Notes: a model not told the origin generated them from the sequence alone. DNA of 64,000 nt from Dongia sedimenti (GCA_030715195.1 JAUYVI010000007.1:433309-497308); one strand, 5' to 3'. Counted from the first letter of the stretch, positions 1 to 9,431 are shown. Translations and numbers: made by a program.

Positions 1-371
1 TCTGGCACGGCCCAAGTTCTGGGAGGAAACGCCCATGAGGGGCGCCGCGACAACGTACTGTCAGGGGAGATTTCCGTTGTCGCAGTGCAAAAGATGATGC
101 TGCATAAGCGAAAAGTCAAGCATCTAAACCGGCTCTACATTGCCTATCTAAGCTATTGTCATATAAATGATTGTTGACCACTGTTGCAGCGCGGCAACGG
201 TTCAGAATCGAACTTTTCGGCGCGGCCGCTCCAGAATCGGCCCGGGATGGCAACCGACCGGGCGGCGAACCGGATGCCGAGGTTTACGGGGCCTTAGCTG
301 TATATCTCCGTGAACCGGGAAAGTGCCGCTGTTAGACTGCGCGCCCATCTCCGGCGCAATCGGAAGAACGG
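1..371. other. Left-edge region without a recognisable gene
   Basis: No reading frame here looks coding. The stretch from about 110 to 190 is clearly AT-richer than its surroundings, as expected for a promoter region between divergent genes, but I cannot fix a -35/-10 pair. The only upstream signal used is a GGAAG ribosome binding site at 362-366, just before the GTG start of the histidine kinase. Confidence 0.5.
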
Positions 372-2486
372 GTGACGAAGGGGCTAGGCCAGGTCGAAGA
401 TTTCCCGGGCGGAATGGCGCGCAGCGATTCCAAGGCGGGAGATCCGCGCCTGCGCCGCTGGCTCGAGCGCTGGCGTCCCGCGGCTCCCGTCCTGCTGCTG
501 TTCGCGATCGGGGTCGGCGCGGTCTTCGGCCTGACCTATCTCGGCGGCATCGGTCTCGACCGCGAGGCGGCGCAGACCTCGCTCCTGGAAATGTCCACCC
601 AGCTCGCCGACCGGACCAAGGATCTGGAATCGGTTGCGCGCGATTACGCCTGGTGGGACGAGGCGGGGCAGAACCTGGCGGTGCGTTTCTCACCCGGCTG
701 GGCCAAGGACAATCTGGGGCCGGAGACCATCTCCGCCAGCTACACGCAGGTGACCGGCACCCTCGCGGTCGGCGGCGACAACCAGATCCTCTACGGCTTC
801 ATCGGGCGGCACGAGTTTGTCCACGGCGAAGCCATCGCCTTCGCCGGCGGATTCACAAAATTGATGGACGAGGCAAGATCGCGCGCGGGCGATGCGCCGG
901 TGCCGGTCCATGCGATGCTGCGATTGGGCGATGTGATCTATCTGGCCGGCGCCGCCGCGGTGACGACGTCCGAGGCTTCGACCGCGCGGCCGGTCCTGGT
1001 GATGCTGACGGCGCTCGATGCCGAGACCTTGGACGCGATCTGCATGGCGACGCGGGTCGAGGCCCTGCAGACCGCGCCCGGCATCGCCGCAAACGCGGTC
1101 GGGCAGCCCTTGATCGGCGCCGACGGCGGCACGCTCGGTTATCTCACCTGGATCCCGCCGCGTCCCGGCCAGCATTTGATCGGCCGCCTGCTGGTGCCGA
1201 TCGCGCTCGTCACCTTGCTGCTGGCCGCGCTGTGCGTGATGGCGCTGGATCAGATCCTGCGGGTGCGGCGCGCCGCCGAGAGCTATGCCGATCTGGTGGC
1301 GGCGAAGAACGCCAGCCTGCAGCGGGCCGCGAGCCTGCTCGGCGTGACCATCGATTCGATCGACGAGGGCATCGTCGTCATGACCAAGGACGGCGAGATC
1401 CGCCACTGGAACCAGACCTACGAGCGGATGTGGAACTTCCCGCCGGGCATCCTCAAGGCCGGGCTGAAGCTGCAGGACCTGATCGAGTGGAAGCTGCTGA
1501 ACGGCGGCTACGAGCAGGTCGATGACGACCCCGAATGGGGTGACAGTGTGCCGCCGGCGCCCGGCACGCGCCGGCCGATCCGCCGCCGCCTCTATCGCGA
1601 GCCGCGCGGCCGGCTGATCGAATCGCGGCGCTTCGAAATGCCCGACGGTGCCGGCCAGATCGGCGTCACCCGCGACCTGACCGACGTGAAGCAGCGCGAG
1701 CAGGCGCTGATCGAGGCGCGCGAGCAGGCGGTGATCGCCAACCGCGCGAAATCGGAGTTCCTGGCCAATGTAAGCCACGAGCTGCGGACGCCGCTCAACG
1801 CGGTCATCGGCTTTTCCGAGGTGCTGGAGGTCGAGCTCTACGGCGCCATCGAGAATCCGCGCTACCGCAGTTACATTCGCGATATCCGCAAGAGCGGGCT
1901 GCTTCTCCTCAGCCTGATCAACGACATCCTCGATTTCTCCAAGCTCGAGGCCGGCAAGCTCGAATTGCGCCTGGAGCTCTGCGACTGCTCGGTCATCGCC
2001 GAGGATGCCGGCCGGCAGGTCGTTCATCAGGCGGAACAGCAAGGGCTCAATCTCGTGACCGAGCTGCCGGCTTCGCCGCTCACCATCCAGGCCGACGGCC
2101 GCGCGGTCTTCCGCGCTTTGCTCAATCTGCTGTCGAACGCGGTGAAGTTCACGCCGTCGGGCGGCACGGTGACCTTGCGCTATCGCCAGAACGCCGAAGG
2201 CGCCGCCGTGTTCACCGTCGCCGACACCGGCATCGGCATTGCGCCCGCCGACATCGAAAAGGCGCTCTCGCCCTTCGGCCAGATCGACAGCGACGTCGCG
2301 CGCCGCTATCGCGGCACCGGCCTCGGCCTCTCGATCGTGAAGGGCATCTGCGACCTGCATGGCGGCTCGCTCGACATCGACAGCGAGGTCGGCGTCGGCA
2401 CCACCGTCACGATCGTGATTCCGGACCAGCGTCGCCGCGGTCTGTCCAGCGTGAGGGTCGCGCCGCGCGAGCCGGCCTCCGTCTAA
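372..2486 (+). CDS. Membrane sensor histidine kinase (CHASE4-PAS-HisKA-HATPase)
   Basis: Hybrid-free sensor kinase of 704 aa that would phosphorylate an unlinked response regulator. There are two membrane segments at about residues 37-60 and 270-292. Between them lies a periplasmic domain with the DYAWWDE motif near residue 91, typical of CHASE4 domains. A PAS domain follows at about 325-370, then HisKA with SHELRTP (phospho-accepting His469) and an HATPase domain with an N box NLLSNAVKF (about 586), DTGIGIA and GTGLGLS. All catalytic boxes look intact. GTG at 372 has a good GGAAG ribosome site; ATG at 414 is the alternative. No response regulator gene is adjacent, so the signal and target are unknown. 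Confidence 0.93.
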   Translation: MTKGLGQVEDFPGGMARSDSKAGDPRLRRWLERWRPAAPVLLLFAIGVGAVFGLTYLGGIGLDREAAQTSLLEMSTQLADRTKDLESVARDYAWWDEAGQNLAVRFSPGWAKDNLGPETISASYTQVTGTLAVGGDNQILYGFIGRHEFVHGEAIAFAGGFTKLMDEARSRAGDAPVPVHAMLRLGDVIYLAGAAAVTTSEASTARPVLVMLTALDAETLDAICMATRVEALQTAPGIAANAVGQPLIGADGGTLGYLTWIPPRPGQHLIGRLLVPIALVTLLLAALCVMALDQILRVRRAAESYADLVAAKNASLQRAASLLGVTIDSIDEGIVVMTKDGEIRHWNQTYERMWNFPPGILKAGLKLQDLIEWKLLNGGYEQVDDDPEWGDSVPPAPGTRRPIRRRLYREPRGRLIESRRFEMPDGAGQIGVTRDLTDVKQREQALIEAREQAVIANRAKSEFLANVSHELRTPLNAVIGFSEVLEVELYGAIENPRYRSYIRDIRKSGLLLLSLINDILDFSKLEAGKLELRLELCDCSVIAEDAGRQVVHQAEQQGLNLVTELPASPLTIQADGRAVFRALLNLLSNAVKFTPSGGTVTLRYRQNAEGAAVFTVADTGIGIAPADIEKALSPFGQIDSDVARRYRGTGLGLSIVKGICDLHGGSLDIDSEVGVGTTVTIVIPDQRRRGLSSVRVAPREPASV

Positions 2487-2496
2487 AACCGAGGCT

Positions 2497-2808
2497 CTAG
2501 TCGCAGCAGCCGGGATTGCCGGCTTCCGATTGCAGCGCCGCGGCCAGGGATTCGCGCCGATGCGCCACGGCGGGCCGGTGCTCCGCCGGAGGCATCAAGT
2601 CCCAGGGGCCGGCCGCATCGGCCGGTGCCTGGTGAAACCGGCCATCGGCATGCCAGGCGCAGGGGCCGAGCATCTGCACCGTGCCGGAGATGAGGCCGGT
2701 CTCCGGCGCAACGGCGGTGATCCGCGCGTCGCGGCGGTCGCGCGTCTGCAGCACCATGCCCGGCCGGCAATAGCGCAGGAAATCGAAACCCGGTGCATCA
2801 TCGGCCAT
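2497..2808 (-). CDS. Conserved hypothetical protein, about 103 aa
   Basis: Small soluble protein with no family I can name with certainty. It begins MADDAPGFDFLRYCRPGMVL and ends in a Cys-Cys-Asp tail. The central part is hydrophilic with the look of a small beta-rich domain (DARITAVAPETGLISGTVQ). The frame stays open further upstream to 2904, but the Arg-rich extension looks non-coding, so ATG 2808 was chosen. It is convergent with the histidine kinase (10 bp apart) and divergent from the GST-like gene, with about 95 bp between starts. Function not inferred. Confidence 0.65.
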   Translation of the reverse strand: MADDAPGFDFLRYCRPGMVLQTRDRRDARITAVAPETGLISGTVQMLGPCAWHADGRFHQAPADAAGPWDLMPPAEHRPAVAHRRESLAAALQSEAGNPGCCD

Positions 2809-2903
2809 GGCCGCGAGGATAGGCGCGGCCAGCGGCCGGTCAAGGAAGTTGACCGGCTTTCCGCGCCGCCGGTAACGTGCGCCCCAGCGAGGGGGCAGGC
2901 GCA

Positions 2904-3563
2904 TTGGCCGAAATCGAACTGCATGGTCCGGCGAACAGCAGCTTCGTCTGCGCGGCCCGGGTGGCGCTCGAGGAGAAGGGCGTCCTCTATCACCTGATCG
3001 AGCCCGACATCCTGCGCGCCAGCGGCTTCCGGCTGGCCGATCTGCTGCGCTATCTCGCCGCCCAGCAGCCGCGGCTGGTCGAGGGCGACTTCGCCCTGTT
3101 CGATTGCGACTCCATCCTGCGCTATGTCGACGAGGCGTTCGACGGCCCGGCGCTGCAGCCGGCCGATCCCAAGCCGCGCGCGATGATGGTCGAGATCCAG
3201 GGCATCGTCCGCGAATACCTCTATCCGGCGGCGATCGGCAAGATCGCGACCCAGCGCCTGTTCGCGCCTTTCCTCGGCAGCCCGACCGACACGCGCACCA
3301 TCGACGGGGCGGTGCAGCCGATGACCGACGCCCTGGCGGCGATCGAGCAGCTCTCCCTGGCGGCGCATGACGGCGAAAAGTCGGAGCTGCTGATCGGCCC
3401 GCAGGTGACCCTGGCCGATATCGCGCTGATGCCGATCGCCGCCTATCTCACCATGACGCCGGAAGGGCAGAAGGCGATCGCCGCCTCGCGCCGTCTTTCG
3501 CGCTGGTGGCTCAGTGTGTCGCGGCGGCCGAGTCTGGCGCGCTCTTGGCCGGGTTTGGGCTAG
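2904..3563 (+). CDS. Glutathione S-transferase-family protein
   Basis: A 219-aa protein with a thioredoxin-fold N-terminal half (IELHGPANSSFVCAARVALEEKG, written here only as a description of its opening strand and helix, then LFDCDSILRYVDEAF, the glutathione gamma-glutamyl binding DS motif) and an all-helical C-terminal half ending near LIGPQVTLADIALMPI, the conserved N-capping box region of GSTs. The catalytic Ser/Cys is likely in NSSFVCA. TTG 2904 is chosen because GAGGGGGCAG precedes it at good spacing; GTG 2877 would add nine residues without a ribosome site. Its 3' end overlaps the convergent MFS gene by 53 bp. The substrate cannot be told from sequence. Confidence 0.85.
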   Translation: MAEIELHGPANSSFVCAARVALEEKGVLYHLIEPDILRASGFRLADLLRYLAAQQPRLVEGDFALFDCDSILRYVDEAFDGPALQPADPKPRAMMVEIQGIVREYLYPAAIGKIATQRLFAPFLGSPTDTRTIDGAVQPMTDALAAIEQLSLAAHDGEKSELLIGPQVTLADIALMPIAAYLTMTPEGQKAIAASRRLSRWWLSVSRRPSLARSWPGLG

Positions 3564-4947
3564 CCGCCAGCAAGGCGGTGAAGCGAAAGGCGAGAATCAG
3601 CGCGCCCACCGGGGCCAGCACGCCGATGCCGAGCACCGCAAGCACCGCGTGGCTGACATCGGCCGGCAGCAGCGCGTCGGTCAAGCCCGCGCCGTTGGCG
3701 ATGACGCCGGCGGCCGCGGCGCCGAAGGCGATGCCGAGCGAGCGGATGGTCGGGATCGAGGAGGCCGTCAGCGTCTCCTCGCCGGGCCGCGCATGGCGCA
3801 TGGTCGCCGCCGTCACGTGCAGGTTCGAGCAGCCGAGCCCGAGCCCGACCAATCCGTTCAGCAGCGGCACGACCCAGGTCGGCACATGCTCGATGAACAA
3901 GGCGAGCGAGCCCAAGCCGACGCAGCACAGCACCTGACCGAGGATGATCGCCGCCGAGGCGGCGCGCCCGTGCAGATGCGCCGTCGCCATCGAGGCGAAG
4001 GTCCAGCAGACCGCGAGGCTTGCCGTCATGTAGCCCGCCACCAGCGGATCGACCCCGTGCAGCACCTGCAGCGCCAAAGGCAGGAACACGCCGATCACCG
4101 TATGGGTCATCGAGGAGAGGAAGAACACCCAACTCGCCGATCCGGTCGTCGTCTTCGGCGAGAACGGATGACTGGGAAAGAGCTTGGAAGGACCGGCCGC
4201 GTCGAGCCGCAGGGTCTGCCAGACCAGCAGCACCGAGGCGGCGATCAGCGCCGCCTGCACGATCAGGCTTTGCCAGTTGCTGGCGACGCCGACGCAGAGC
4301 ACGCCGAGCGAAAGCAGCGCCATGCGCCGCCAGGGAAACATGCTCAAGGGCGGCGGCGAGCGGCGCTCCGGCAGGCGGAACCAGGCGGCGAGCATGAAGC
4401 CGACGATGATCGGCGCGTTGATCCAGAACGCGCCGCGCCAGAAGTCGATCTGCGCGAAGGTGCCGCCCACCGCCGGGCCGATCAAGGCGGCGACGCCCCA
4501 GGTGCTGGAGACCAGGCCGAGGATGCGCTTGCGCAGCCGCTCCGGATAGAGCTCGCTGATCAGTGCCATCGAGAGCGAGATGATGAGCCCGCCGCCGAAG
4601 CCCTGCACCAGCCGCGCCGTCAGCAGCAACAGCATCGACGGGCTGACCGCGCAGGAGACCGACCCCATGAGGAACAGCAGCGCGCCCAGGCAATAGGCGC
4701 GCCGCGCGCCGAACTTGGCCTTCATCGGCGATCCGGTGGCGGCGCCGATGATCGAGGCCACCATGTAGAGCATGGTGGTCCAGGAATAGTAGCTGGCACC
4801 GCCGATGTCGCGCACCACCGAGGGCATCACGGTGCTGACGATGAAGACATCGACCGCGTGCAGGCCGATGCCGAGATTGAGCATGATGGTATAGAGACCG
4901 AGCCCGCCCTTGAAGACGGCGCCCCACCCGACTTTTTCTTCTGCCAC
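3511..4947 (-). CDS. MFS transporter, DHA2-like drug:H+ antiporter type
   Basis: Inner-membrane carrier of 478 aa with many hydrophobic segments (12-14 predicted by eye). The first helix holds IVSTVMPSVVRDIGG, and helix 5 carries the antiporter motif C form LIGPAVGGTF followed by FWRGAFWINAPI, characteristic of the DHA2 drug-efflux group. RLVQGFGGGLIISLSMALISE matches helix 4 of the same group (20 of these residues are diagnostic). It is probably an exporter of hydrophobic or toxic compounds, but the substrate is unknown. No regulator gene is adjacent. It stands alone, convergent with the GST-like gene. Confidence 0.9.
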   Translation of the reverse strand: MAEEKVGWGAVFKGGLGLYTIMLNLGIGLHAVDVFIVSTVMPSVVRDIGGASYYSWTTMLYMVASIIGAATGSPMKAKFGARRAYCLGALLFLMGSVSCAVSPSMLLLLTARLVQGFGGGLIISLSMALISELYPERLRKRILGLVSSTWGVAALIGPAVGGTFAQIDFWRGAFWINAPIIVGFMLAAWFRLPERRSPPPLSMFPWRRMALLSLGVLCVGVASNWQSLIVQAALIAASVLLVWQTLRLDAAGPSKLFPSHPFSPKTTTGSASWVFFLSSMTHTVIGVFLPLALQVLHGVDPLVAGYMTASLAVCWTFASMATAHLHGRAASAAIILGQVLCCVGLGSLALFIEHVPTWVVPLLNGLVGLGLGCSNLHVTAATMRHARPGEETLTASSIPTIRSLGIAFGAAAAGVIANGAGLTDALLPADVSHAVLAVLGIGVLAPVGALILAFRFTALLAASPNPAKSAPDSAAATH

Positions 4948-5060
4948 GGAAACTGCACCTGCGGGAAACTGGCGGCGACTATAGAGTTCCCGGAGGCGAT
5001 GTCAAAACGCCGCAGGCCTGTGCTAAAAGCGCGGCATCACGGGGTGAGGAGACCGCAATC

Positions 5061-5429
5061 ATGTCGAATGCCGCAGCTTCAAAAGCCATTGTCCGATTTG
5101 GGGTCAATCCGCCCGCGGTCGAGGAGGGGAAGCCGGGCAGTCCGATTTCGGGCGATCCGAAAACGCGGCTGCAGAACTATTTCACCGATGCGAGCGGCCA
5201 GTTCTTTTCCGGCATCTGGGAGTCGAGCCCGGGCAAATGGCCGGTGCGCTACAGCGAGAGCGAGTTCTGCGCCATCCTGGAAGGGAAATGCGTGCTGACC
5301 GACGAAGCGGGCAGAGCTGAGACCTTCGGGAAGGGCGACAGCTTCGTCATCCCGAGCGGCTTCGCCGGCACCTGGGAGACGGTCGAACCGGTGAAGAAAC
5401 TCTATGCGATCTTCGAGCCGAAAAGCTGA
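5061..5429 (+). CDS. Small cupin-fold protein (cupin_3/DUF861 type)
   Basis: Single-domain 122-aa cupin. The pattern FFSGIWESSPGKWPVRY, then EFCAILEGKCVLTDEAG and KGDSFVIPSGFAGTWE, matches the cupin_3 (DUF861) group that includes EutQ-like and (S)-ureidoglycine aminohydrolase-like proteins. The metal-binding histidines of classical cupins are absent, as is usual in this subgroup. The start at ATG 5061 follows GAGGAGACC. No pathway genes are nearby, so the ligand is unknown. It is divergent from the MFS gene (113 bp) and convergent with the DUF983 gene (6 bp). Confidence 0.85.
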   Translation: MSNAAASKAIVRFGVNPPAVEEGKPGSPISGDPKTRLQNYFTDASGQFFSGIWESSPGKWPVRYSESEFCAILEGKCVLTDEAGRAETFGKGDSFVIPSGFAGTWETVEPVKKLYAIFEPKS

Positions 5430-5435
5430 GGCGCG

Positions 5436-5879
5436 CTACTCGGCCGGATGCCGGTGCTCGCCGGCATGGCTGGCATAGATCGCGCCCATCACCGCGCCTT
5501 TGATGACCGGCAGGAAGCCGAGCATCATCCCGAGCGTGGCCGGGACCCACACCGCGGTCTGCAGCCACAGCGCCGGATGCGAGAGCTGCTCGGTGAACAG
5601 CGCGCCGGCAATCGCGATATGGCCGACCAGGAACACGGTGAAATAGGCCGGCGCGTCGTCGGCGCGCAGCGGCTCGAAGGCGAGGCCGCAGCTTTCGCAG
5701 GATTCCCGCGGCGTCAGGTAGCCCGCGAACATCTTGCCCTGGCCGCAGCGGGGGCACATGCGCTTCAAGCCGCGCAGCAGTGCTTCGGTCCAGGTCGGCT
5801 GCGCGTATGATGTGATCTTGGGCACGGCTGCATCCTTCTTGATGGACGTCAATTTAGAAGGATTCCGGCTCGCAACCAT
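5436..5879 (-). CDS. DUF983 family membrane protein
   Basis: 147-aa protein with an N-terminal zinc-ribbon-like element, CPRCGQGKMF and then CESCG about 20 residues later, followed by two hydrophobic helices (FLVGHIAIAGALF and GMMLGFLPVIKGAVMGAI). This layout defines DUF983, common in alphaproteobacteria and often near cytochrome oxidase assembly genes, although none are nearby here. The four cysteines probably bind a metal on the cytoplasmic side. A start at ATG 5879 gives a 20-residue basic leader; an internal start just before the Cys motif is possible. Confidence 0.85.
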   Translation of the reverse strand: MVASRNPSKLTSIKKDAAVPKITSYAQPTWTEALLRGLKRMCPRCGQGKMFAGYLTPRESCESCGLAFEPLRADDAPAYFTVFLVGHIAIAGALFTEQLSHPALWLQTAVWVPATLGMMLGFLPVIKGAVMGAIYASHAGEHRHPAE

Positions 5880-5995
5880 GTGACGGGTTGTCGCTAAAAT
5901 CCGGCCTTACGCATTTCCCTATAGGCCGGGGGCCGCAACCGGCCGGTTGGCGACCGCCGCCGGCGTCCTTTTCCGGGAGCGCAACCGTCGATCGA

Positions 5996-6205
5996 TCAGG
6001 CGATGATGTCGGGCAGCAGCTTGCTTTCCAGTTTGATGATCTGATCCTTCAGCGCGAGCTTGCGCTTCTTCAGGCGCTGGATCTGCAACTGGTTGAAGGG
6101 TGAGGTTTCGGTGAGTCGCTGAATGACGTCGTCGAGGTCCCGGTGTTCCGACCGAAGCTCCTCGAGCTTCACGCGCATTTCTGTGACGCTGGAAATCACG
6201 CTCAA
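5996..6205 (-). CDS. YdcH/DUF465 family small coiled-coil protein
   Basis: 69-aa protein, almost entirely helical and charged, with the DUF465 pattern: EELRSEHRDLDDVIQRL, then the QLQIQRLKKRKLALKD segment and a short C-terminal tail (LLPDIIA). These proteins are widespread in alpha- and gammaproteobacteria and often found as a single helical hairpin; no biochemical role is established. It starts 147 bp from the divergent dihydroorotase gene, so the two probably share a promoter region. Confidence 0.9.
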   Translation of the reverse strand: MSVISSVTEMRVKLEELRSEHRDLDDVIQRLTETSPFNQLQIQRLKKRKLALKDQIIKLESKLLPDIIA

Positions 6206-6352
6206 TGCTTGCTCCTCCCGTTGCCCGGCATTCTATCCCAAGCCCGCGGCCAGGTCACGCGCTCGCAACGAAGGCGCCGGGCTTGCGCAGGAGCGCCAAG
6301 CCCCTTAGACATCTGGTCATATCTTTCCCCTGAGCCGGAAGTCACCTCCCGG

Positions 6353-7699
6353 ATGGAAAATTCCTTTGATTTGACGGTGGTGGGCGGCACGGTCTGGACC
6401 GTGAACGGCCCCCAAGAGACCGACCTCGGCATCCGCGGCGGCCGAGTCGCCGCTTTCGGCGATCTCAAGAACGCCAAGACGGCGCAGAGCCTCGCCGCTT
6501 CCGGCCTGACGGTGCTCCCCGGCGCGATCGACACCCAGGTGCATTTCCGGGAACCGGGTCTGACCCATAAGGAAGATCTCGAAGCGGGCACGGCGGGCGC
6601 CGCGCTCGGCGGCGTCACCGCGATCTTCGAGATGCCGAACACCAACCCCAACACGCTCGACGCCGCGGATATCCAAGACAAGCTCGACCGGGCCAAAGGC
6701 CGCGCCTGGGTCGACCACGCTTTCTTCGTCGGCGCCTCGGAAGAGAATGTCGAGACGCTCGCCCAAACCGAGTTGGTGCCGGGCTGCTCCGGCGTCAAGA
6801 TCTTCATGGGCTCGTCCACCGGCAGCCTGCTGGTCGCCGAGGATGACAGTCTTGAACGGGTGCTCAGCCATGGCCGTCGCCGGGTCGCGATCCATGCCGA
6901 GGACGAAGCGCGCCTGCGCGAGCGCCTGGCTCTGGTCAAAGGCGGCGCCGATCCGAAGATGCACCCGGTCTGGCGCGACGAGGAAACGGCGCTGCGCGCG
7001 ACCAAGCGCATCATCGCGCTGGCGCGCAAGACCGGCCGCCGCATCCACATCCTGCATGTCTCGACCGGCGACGAGGTGCCGATCCTCGCCGCCAACAAGG
7101 ACCTGGTGACGATGGAGTGCCTGACGCACCATCTCACCTTCGCGGCACCCGAATGCTACGAGCGCCTCGGCACCTTCGCGCAGATGAATCCGCCGGTGCG
7201 CGATGCCCGGCACCGCGAGGCGCTCTGGCAGGCGATCCGCGACGGCGTGGTCGATTGCATCGGCTCCGACCACGCGCCGCATACCAAGGAGGAGAAGGCG
7301 AAGCCCTATCCGCAATCGCCTTCGGGCATGCCGGGCGTGCAGACCTTGCTGCCGATCATGCTCGACCACATGAATGCCGGAAGGCTGACCTTGCAGCGCC
7401 TGGTCGATCTCACCAGCGCCGGTCCGGCCCGCATCTACAACATCGCCGGCAAGGGGCGGATCGCGCTCGGCTATGACGCCGACCTCTCGATCGTCGACTT
7501 GAAGGCCAGGCGCGAGATCACCAACGACTGGATCCGCACCAAATGCGGCTGGACGCCGTATGCCGGCATGACCGTCACCGGCTGGCCCAAGGCGACGGTG
7601 ATCCGCGGCAACATCGTCATGCGCGAGGATGAGCTGCTGGAGAAGCCGATCGGCGCGCCGGTGCGGTTCACGGAAACTCTGGCGCCGTTTGAAAATTGA
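6353..7699 (+). CDS. pyrC: Dihydroorotase
   Basis: Cyclic amidohydrolase of 448 aa that closes carbamoyl-aspartate to dihydroorotate in pyrimidine synthesis. It shows the class I dihydroorotase metal set: DTQVHFREPG near residue 59, the carboxylated lysine in GVKIFMGSS near 148, HAED, HILHVST and finally GSDHAPHT near 304. The frame is open upstream to 6143, but that part overlaps the divergent DUF465 gene and is not conserved-looking, so ATG 6353 is used. The nearest relatives may be annotated as dihydroorotase or as other amidohydrolases of COG0044; the HFREPG and SDHAPH motifs favour dihydroorotase. The next gene starts 10 bp downstream. Confidence 0.88.
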   Translation: MENSFDLTVVGGTVWTVNGPQETDLGIRGGRVAAFGDLKNAKTAQSLAASGLTVLPGAIDTQVHFREPGLTHKEDLEAGTAGAALGGVTAIFEMPNTNPNTLDAADIQDKLDRAKGRAWVDHAFFVGASEENVETLAQTELVPGCSGVKIFMGSSTGSLLVAEDDSLERVLSHGRRRVAIHAEDEARLRERLALVKGGADPKMHPVWRDEETALRATKRIIALARKTGRRIHILHVSTGDEVPILAANKDLVTMECLTHHLTFAAPECYERLGTFAQMNPPVRDARHREALWQAIRDGVVDCIGSDHAPHTKEEKAKPYPQSPSGMPGVQTLLPIMLDHMNAGRLTLQRLVDLTSAGPARIYNIAGKGRIALGYDADLSIVDLKARREITNDWIRTKCGWTPYAGMTVTGWPKATVIRGNIVMREDELLEKPIGAPVRFTETLAPFEN

Positions 7700-7709
7700 G
7701 GGAGCGCGC

Positions 7710-8690
7710 ATGTTCAAAGCCCTGATGCTGGAAGAGAAGGACGGCCGCGTCGAATCCTCGATCCAGCAGGTCGATGAGGCGAAGTTGCCCGAAGGCGATG
7801 TCACCGTCGCGGTCAGCCATTCGACCCTGAACTACAAGGACGGGCTGATCCTGCTGGGGCAGGGGCGGCTGGTGCGGCAATACCCGCATATTCCCGGCGT
7901 CGACTTCGCCGGCACGGTGCTGGACAGCGCGCATAAGGATTGGAAGCCGGGCGATGCCGTGATCCTGACCGGCTGGCGCGTGGGCGAGGCGCGCTGGGGC
8001 GGCTATGCCGAGAAGGCACGGGTCAAGGGCGACTGGCTGGTGAAGATGCCGAGCGGCCTCGATGCGCGCCGGGCGATGGCGATCGGCACCGCCGGCTTCA
8101 CGGCGATGCTCGCCGTGATGGCGCTCGAGGATCATGGCGTCACGCCGGCCAAGGGGCCGGTGCTGGTCACGGGTGCGGCGGGCGGGCTCGGCAGCGTCGC
8201 GACCGCGATTCTGGCCAAGCGCGGCTACAAGACGGTCTGCTCCACCGGCCGCGCCGAGACACATGCCTACCTGAAAGCGCTCGGCGCCAGCGAGATCATC
8301 ACGCGTGAATCGATCGCCAAGCCGAGCGGCAAGCCGCTGGACAGCGAGGCCTGGGCCGGCGTGATCGATTCCGTCGGCGGGACGACCTTGGCGACCGTGC
8401 TGCCGCAAGTCATGTATCACGGCTCGGTCGCGAGTTGCGGTCTCGCCGGCGGCGCCAAGCTCGAAACCACGGTGGTGCCGTTCCTGCTGCGCGGCGTGAA
8501 CATCCTCGGTATCGATTCCGTGATGTGCCCGATCGAGCGCCGCCGCACCGCCTGGTCGCGCCTCGCCATGGAATTGCCGGTGGATAAACTGGATTCGACG
8601 ATCCAGACCGCGACACTGGAGACGGTCGCAAGCTTCGCCCCGGAGATCCTGGCCGGCAAGGTGCGCGGCCGCGTGGTGGTGGAGATTTAG
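7710..8690 (+). CDS. Acrylyl-CoA reductase-type (AcuI/YhdH) quinone oxidoreductase
   Basis: 326-aa zinc-independent medium-chain dehydrogenase. The N-terminal GroES-like fold contains NYKDGLILLGQGRLVR and PHIPGVDFAGTV, and the Rossmann part has VLVTGAAGGLGSVATAI for NADPH. The IGTAGFTAMLAV stretch is typical of AcuI/YhdH, which reduce acrylyl-CoA to propionyl-CoA or scavenge acrolein. It is 10 bp downstream of pyrC, with GAGGGAGCGC as ribosome site, so the two are probably cotranscribed, though no pathway link is evident. Physiological substrate inferred from family only. Confidence 0.88.
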   Translation: MFKALMLEEKDGRVESSIQQVDEAKLPEGDVTVAVSHSTLNYKDGLILLGQGRLVRQYPHIPGVDFAGTVLDSAHKDWKPGDAVILTGWRVGEARWGGYAEKARVKGDWLVKMPSGLDARRAMAIGTAGFTAMLAVMALEDHGVTPAKGPVLVTGAAGGLGSVATAILAKRGYKTVCSTGRAETHAYLKALGASEIITRESIAKPSGKPLDSEAWAGVIDSVGGTTLATVLPQVMYHGSVASCGLAGGAKLETTVVPFLLRGVNILGIDSVMCPIERRRTAWSRLAMELPVDKLDSTIQTATLETVASFAPEILAGKVRGRVVVEI

Positions 8691-8703
8691 CGCGAGCGCG
8701 CCG

Positions 8704-9381
8704 TTACCCCGCTTCCGCTGATCCCGTGATCCGATAGATCTTCTTCACGTTGCCCGCCTTCAGGTGCAGGTCCTTGGCGGGATTGAACTGGCGCAGCACG
8801 ACTTCGTCCTCGCTCCGGCGGACGAATTGGCGGATCAGTCCCTGGCCGTCGGCGAGTTCGACCGCGACGAAGCAGTTCCTCGTCAGCGGCCGGTTCGGAT
8901 TCACGTAGAGCAGCTCTCCCGCGTAATAGCGTGGCTCCATGACGTCGCCGTCCATGTACAGCGCCAATGCGTTGAACACGCCCTTGAGGTTGGCGGGCCG
9001 CTCGACGAATTCCTTGGCTTCGCCCTGCACGAACAGGAAACCGTCGCCGTCGCCCTTGACCGTGCCCATGACCGGCAGGTCGCGCTGGGCCGGGGTTGCG
9101 GCGGCGCGGGCCGGCACCATTTCGCGGCGCTGGTTCACCGGCTGGCCATGCTCGATGCCGGCGAGGCTGAGCACCGCGCCGGATTCGACGCCGTGCGGCG
9201 CGAAGATCGCCTCGAGGTCGCGGGCCAGCTCAAACGGCAGGAAGCGCCGCTTGTAGCGGTCCTCGTAATGCTGATAGCGGGTCAGGCTCCAGCCCAGCGC
9301 CTCGGAGACCGCGCGCATCGTCAGCCCGGCTTGCTCGCGCAGTTCCTTCAGGCGGCGTGCGGCTTCCGAAATTTCAGTCAT
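8704..9381 (-). CDS. HTH/S24-type transcriptional regulator
   Basis: 225-aa regulator. Residues 5-55 form an XRE-like helix-turn-helix (RRLKELREQAGLTMRAVSEA, then WSLTRYQHYEDRYK). The C-terminal half resembles the LexA/CI S24 domain, with MEPRYYAGELLYVNPNRPL and a strand NCFVAVELADG, but I do not see a clear Ser-Lys autoprotease pair, so it may only dimerise. ATG 9381 is used; an in-frame Met eight residues earlier is possible. It is convergent with the AcuI-type gene (13 bp). The promoter and a GACA-GGG-TGTC inverted repeat lie just upstream, which suggests autoregulation. Confidence 0.82.
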   Translation of the reverse strand: MTEISEAARRLKELREQAGLTMRAVSEALGWSLTRYQHYEDRYKRRFLPFELARDLEAIFAPHGVESGAVLSLAGIEHGQPVNQRREMVPARAAATPAQRDLPVMGTVKGDGDGFLFVQGEAKEFVERPANLKGVFNALALYMDGDVMEPRYYAGELLYVNPNRPLTRNCFVAVELADGQGLIRQFVRRSEDEVVLRQFNPAKDLHLKAGNVKKIYRITGSAEAG

Positions 9382-9431
9382 GTCGCCACTCCGGCATCTC
9401 GACACTTCGGGCGGGCATCGGCGTTCACCGC

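Noticed and set aside
2530..2997. Plus-strand frame overlapping the hypothetical gene at 2497-2808
   Set aside because: Arg/Gly-rich translation without motifs, overlapping the better GST-like start.
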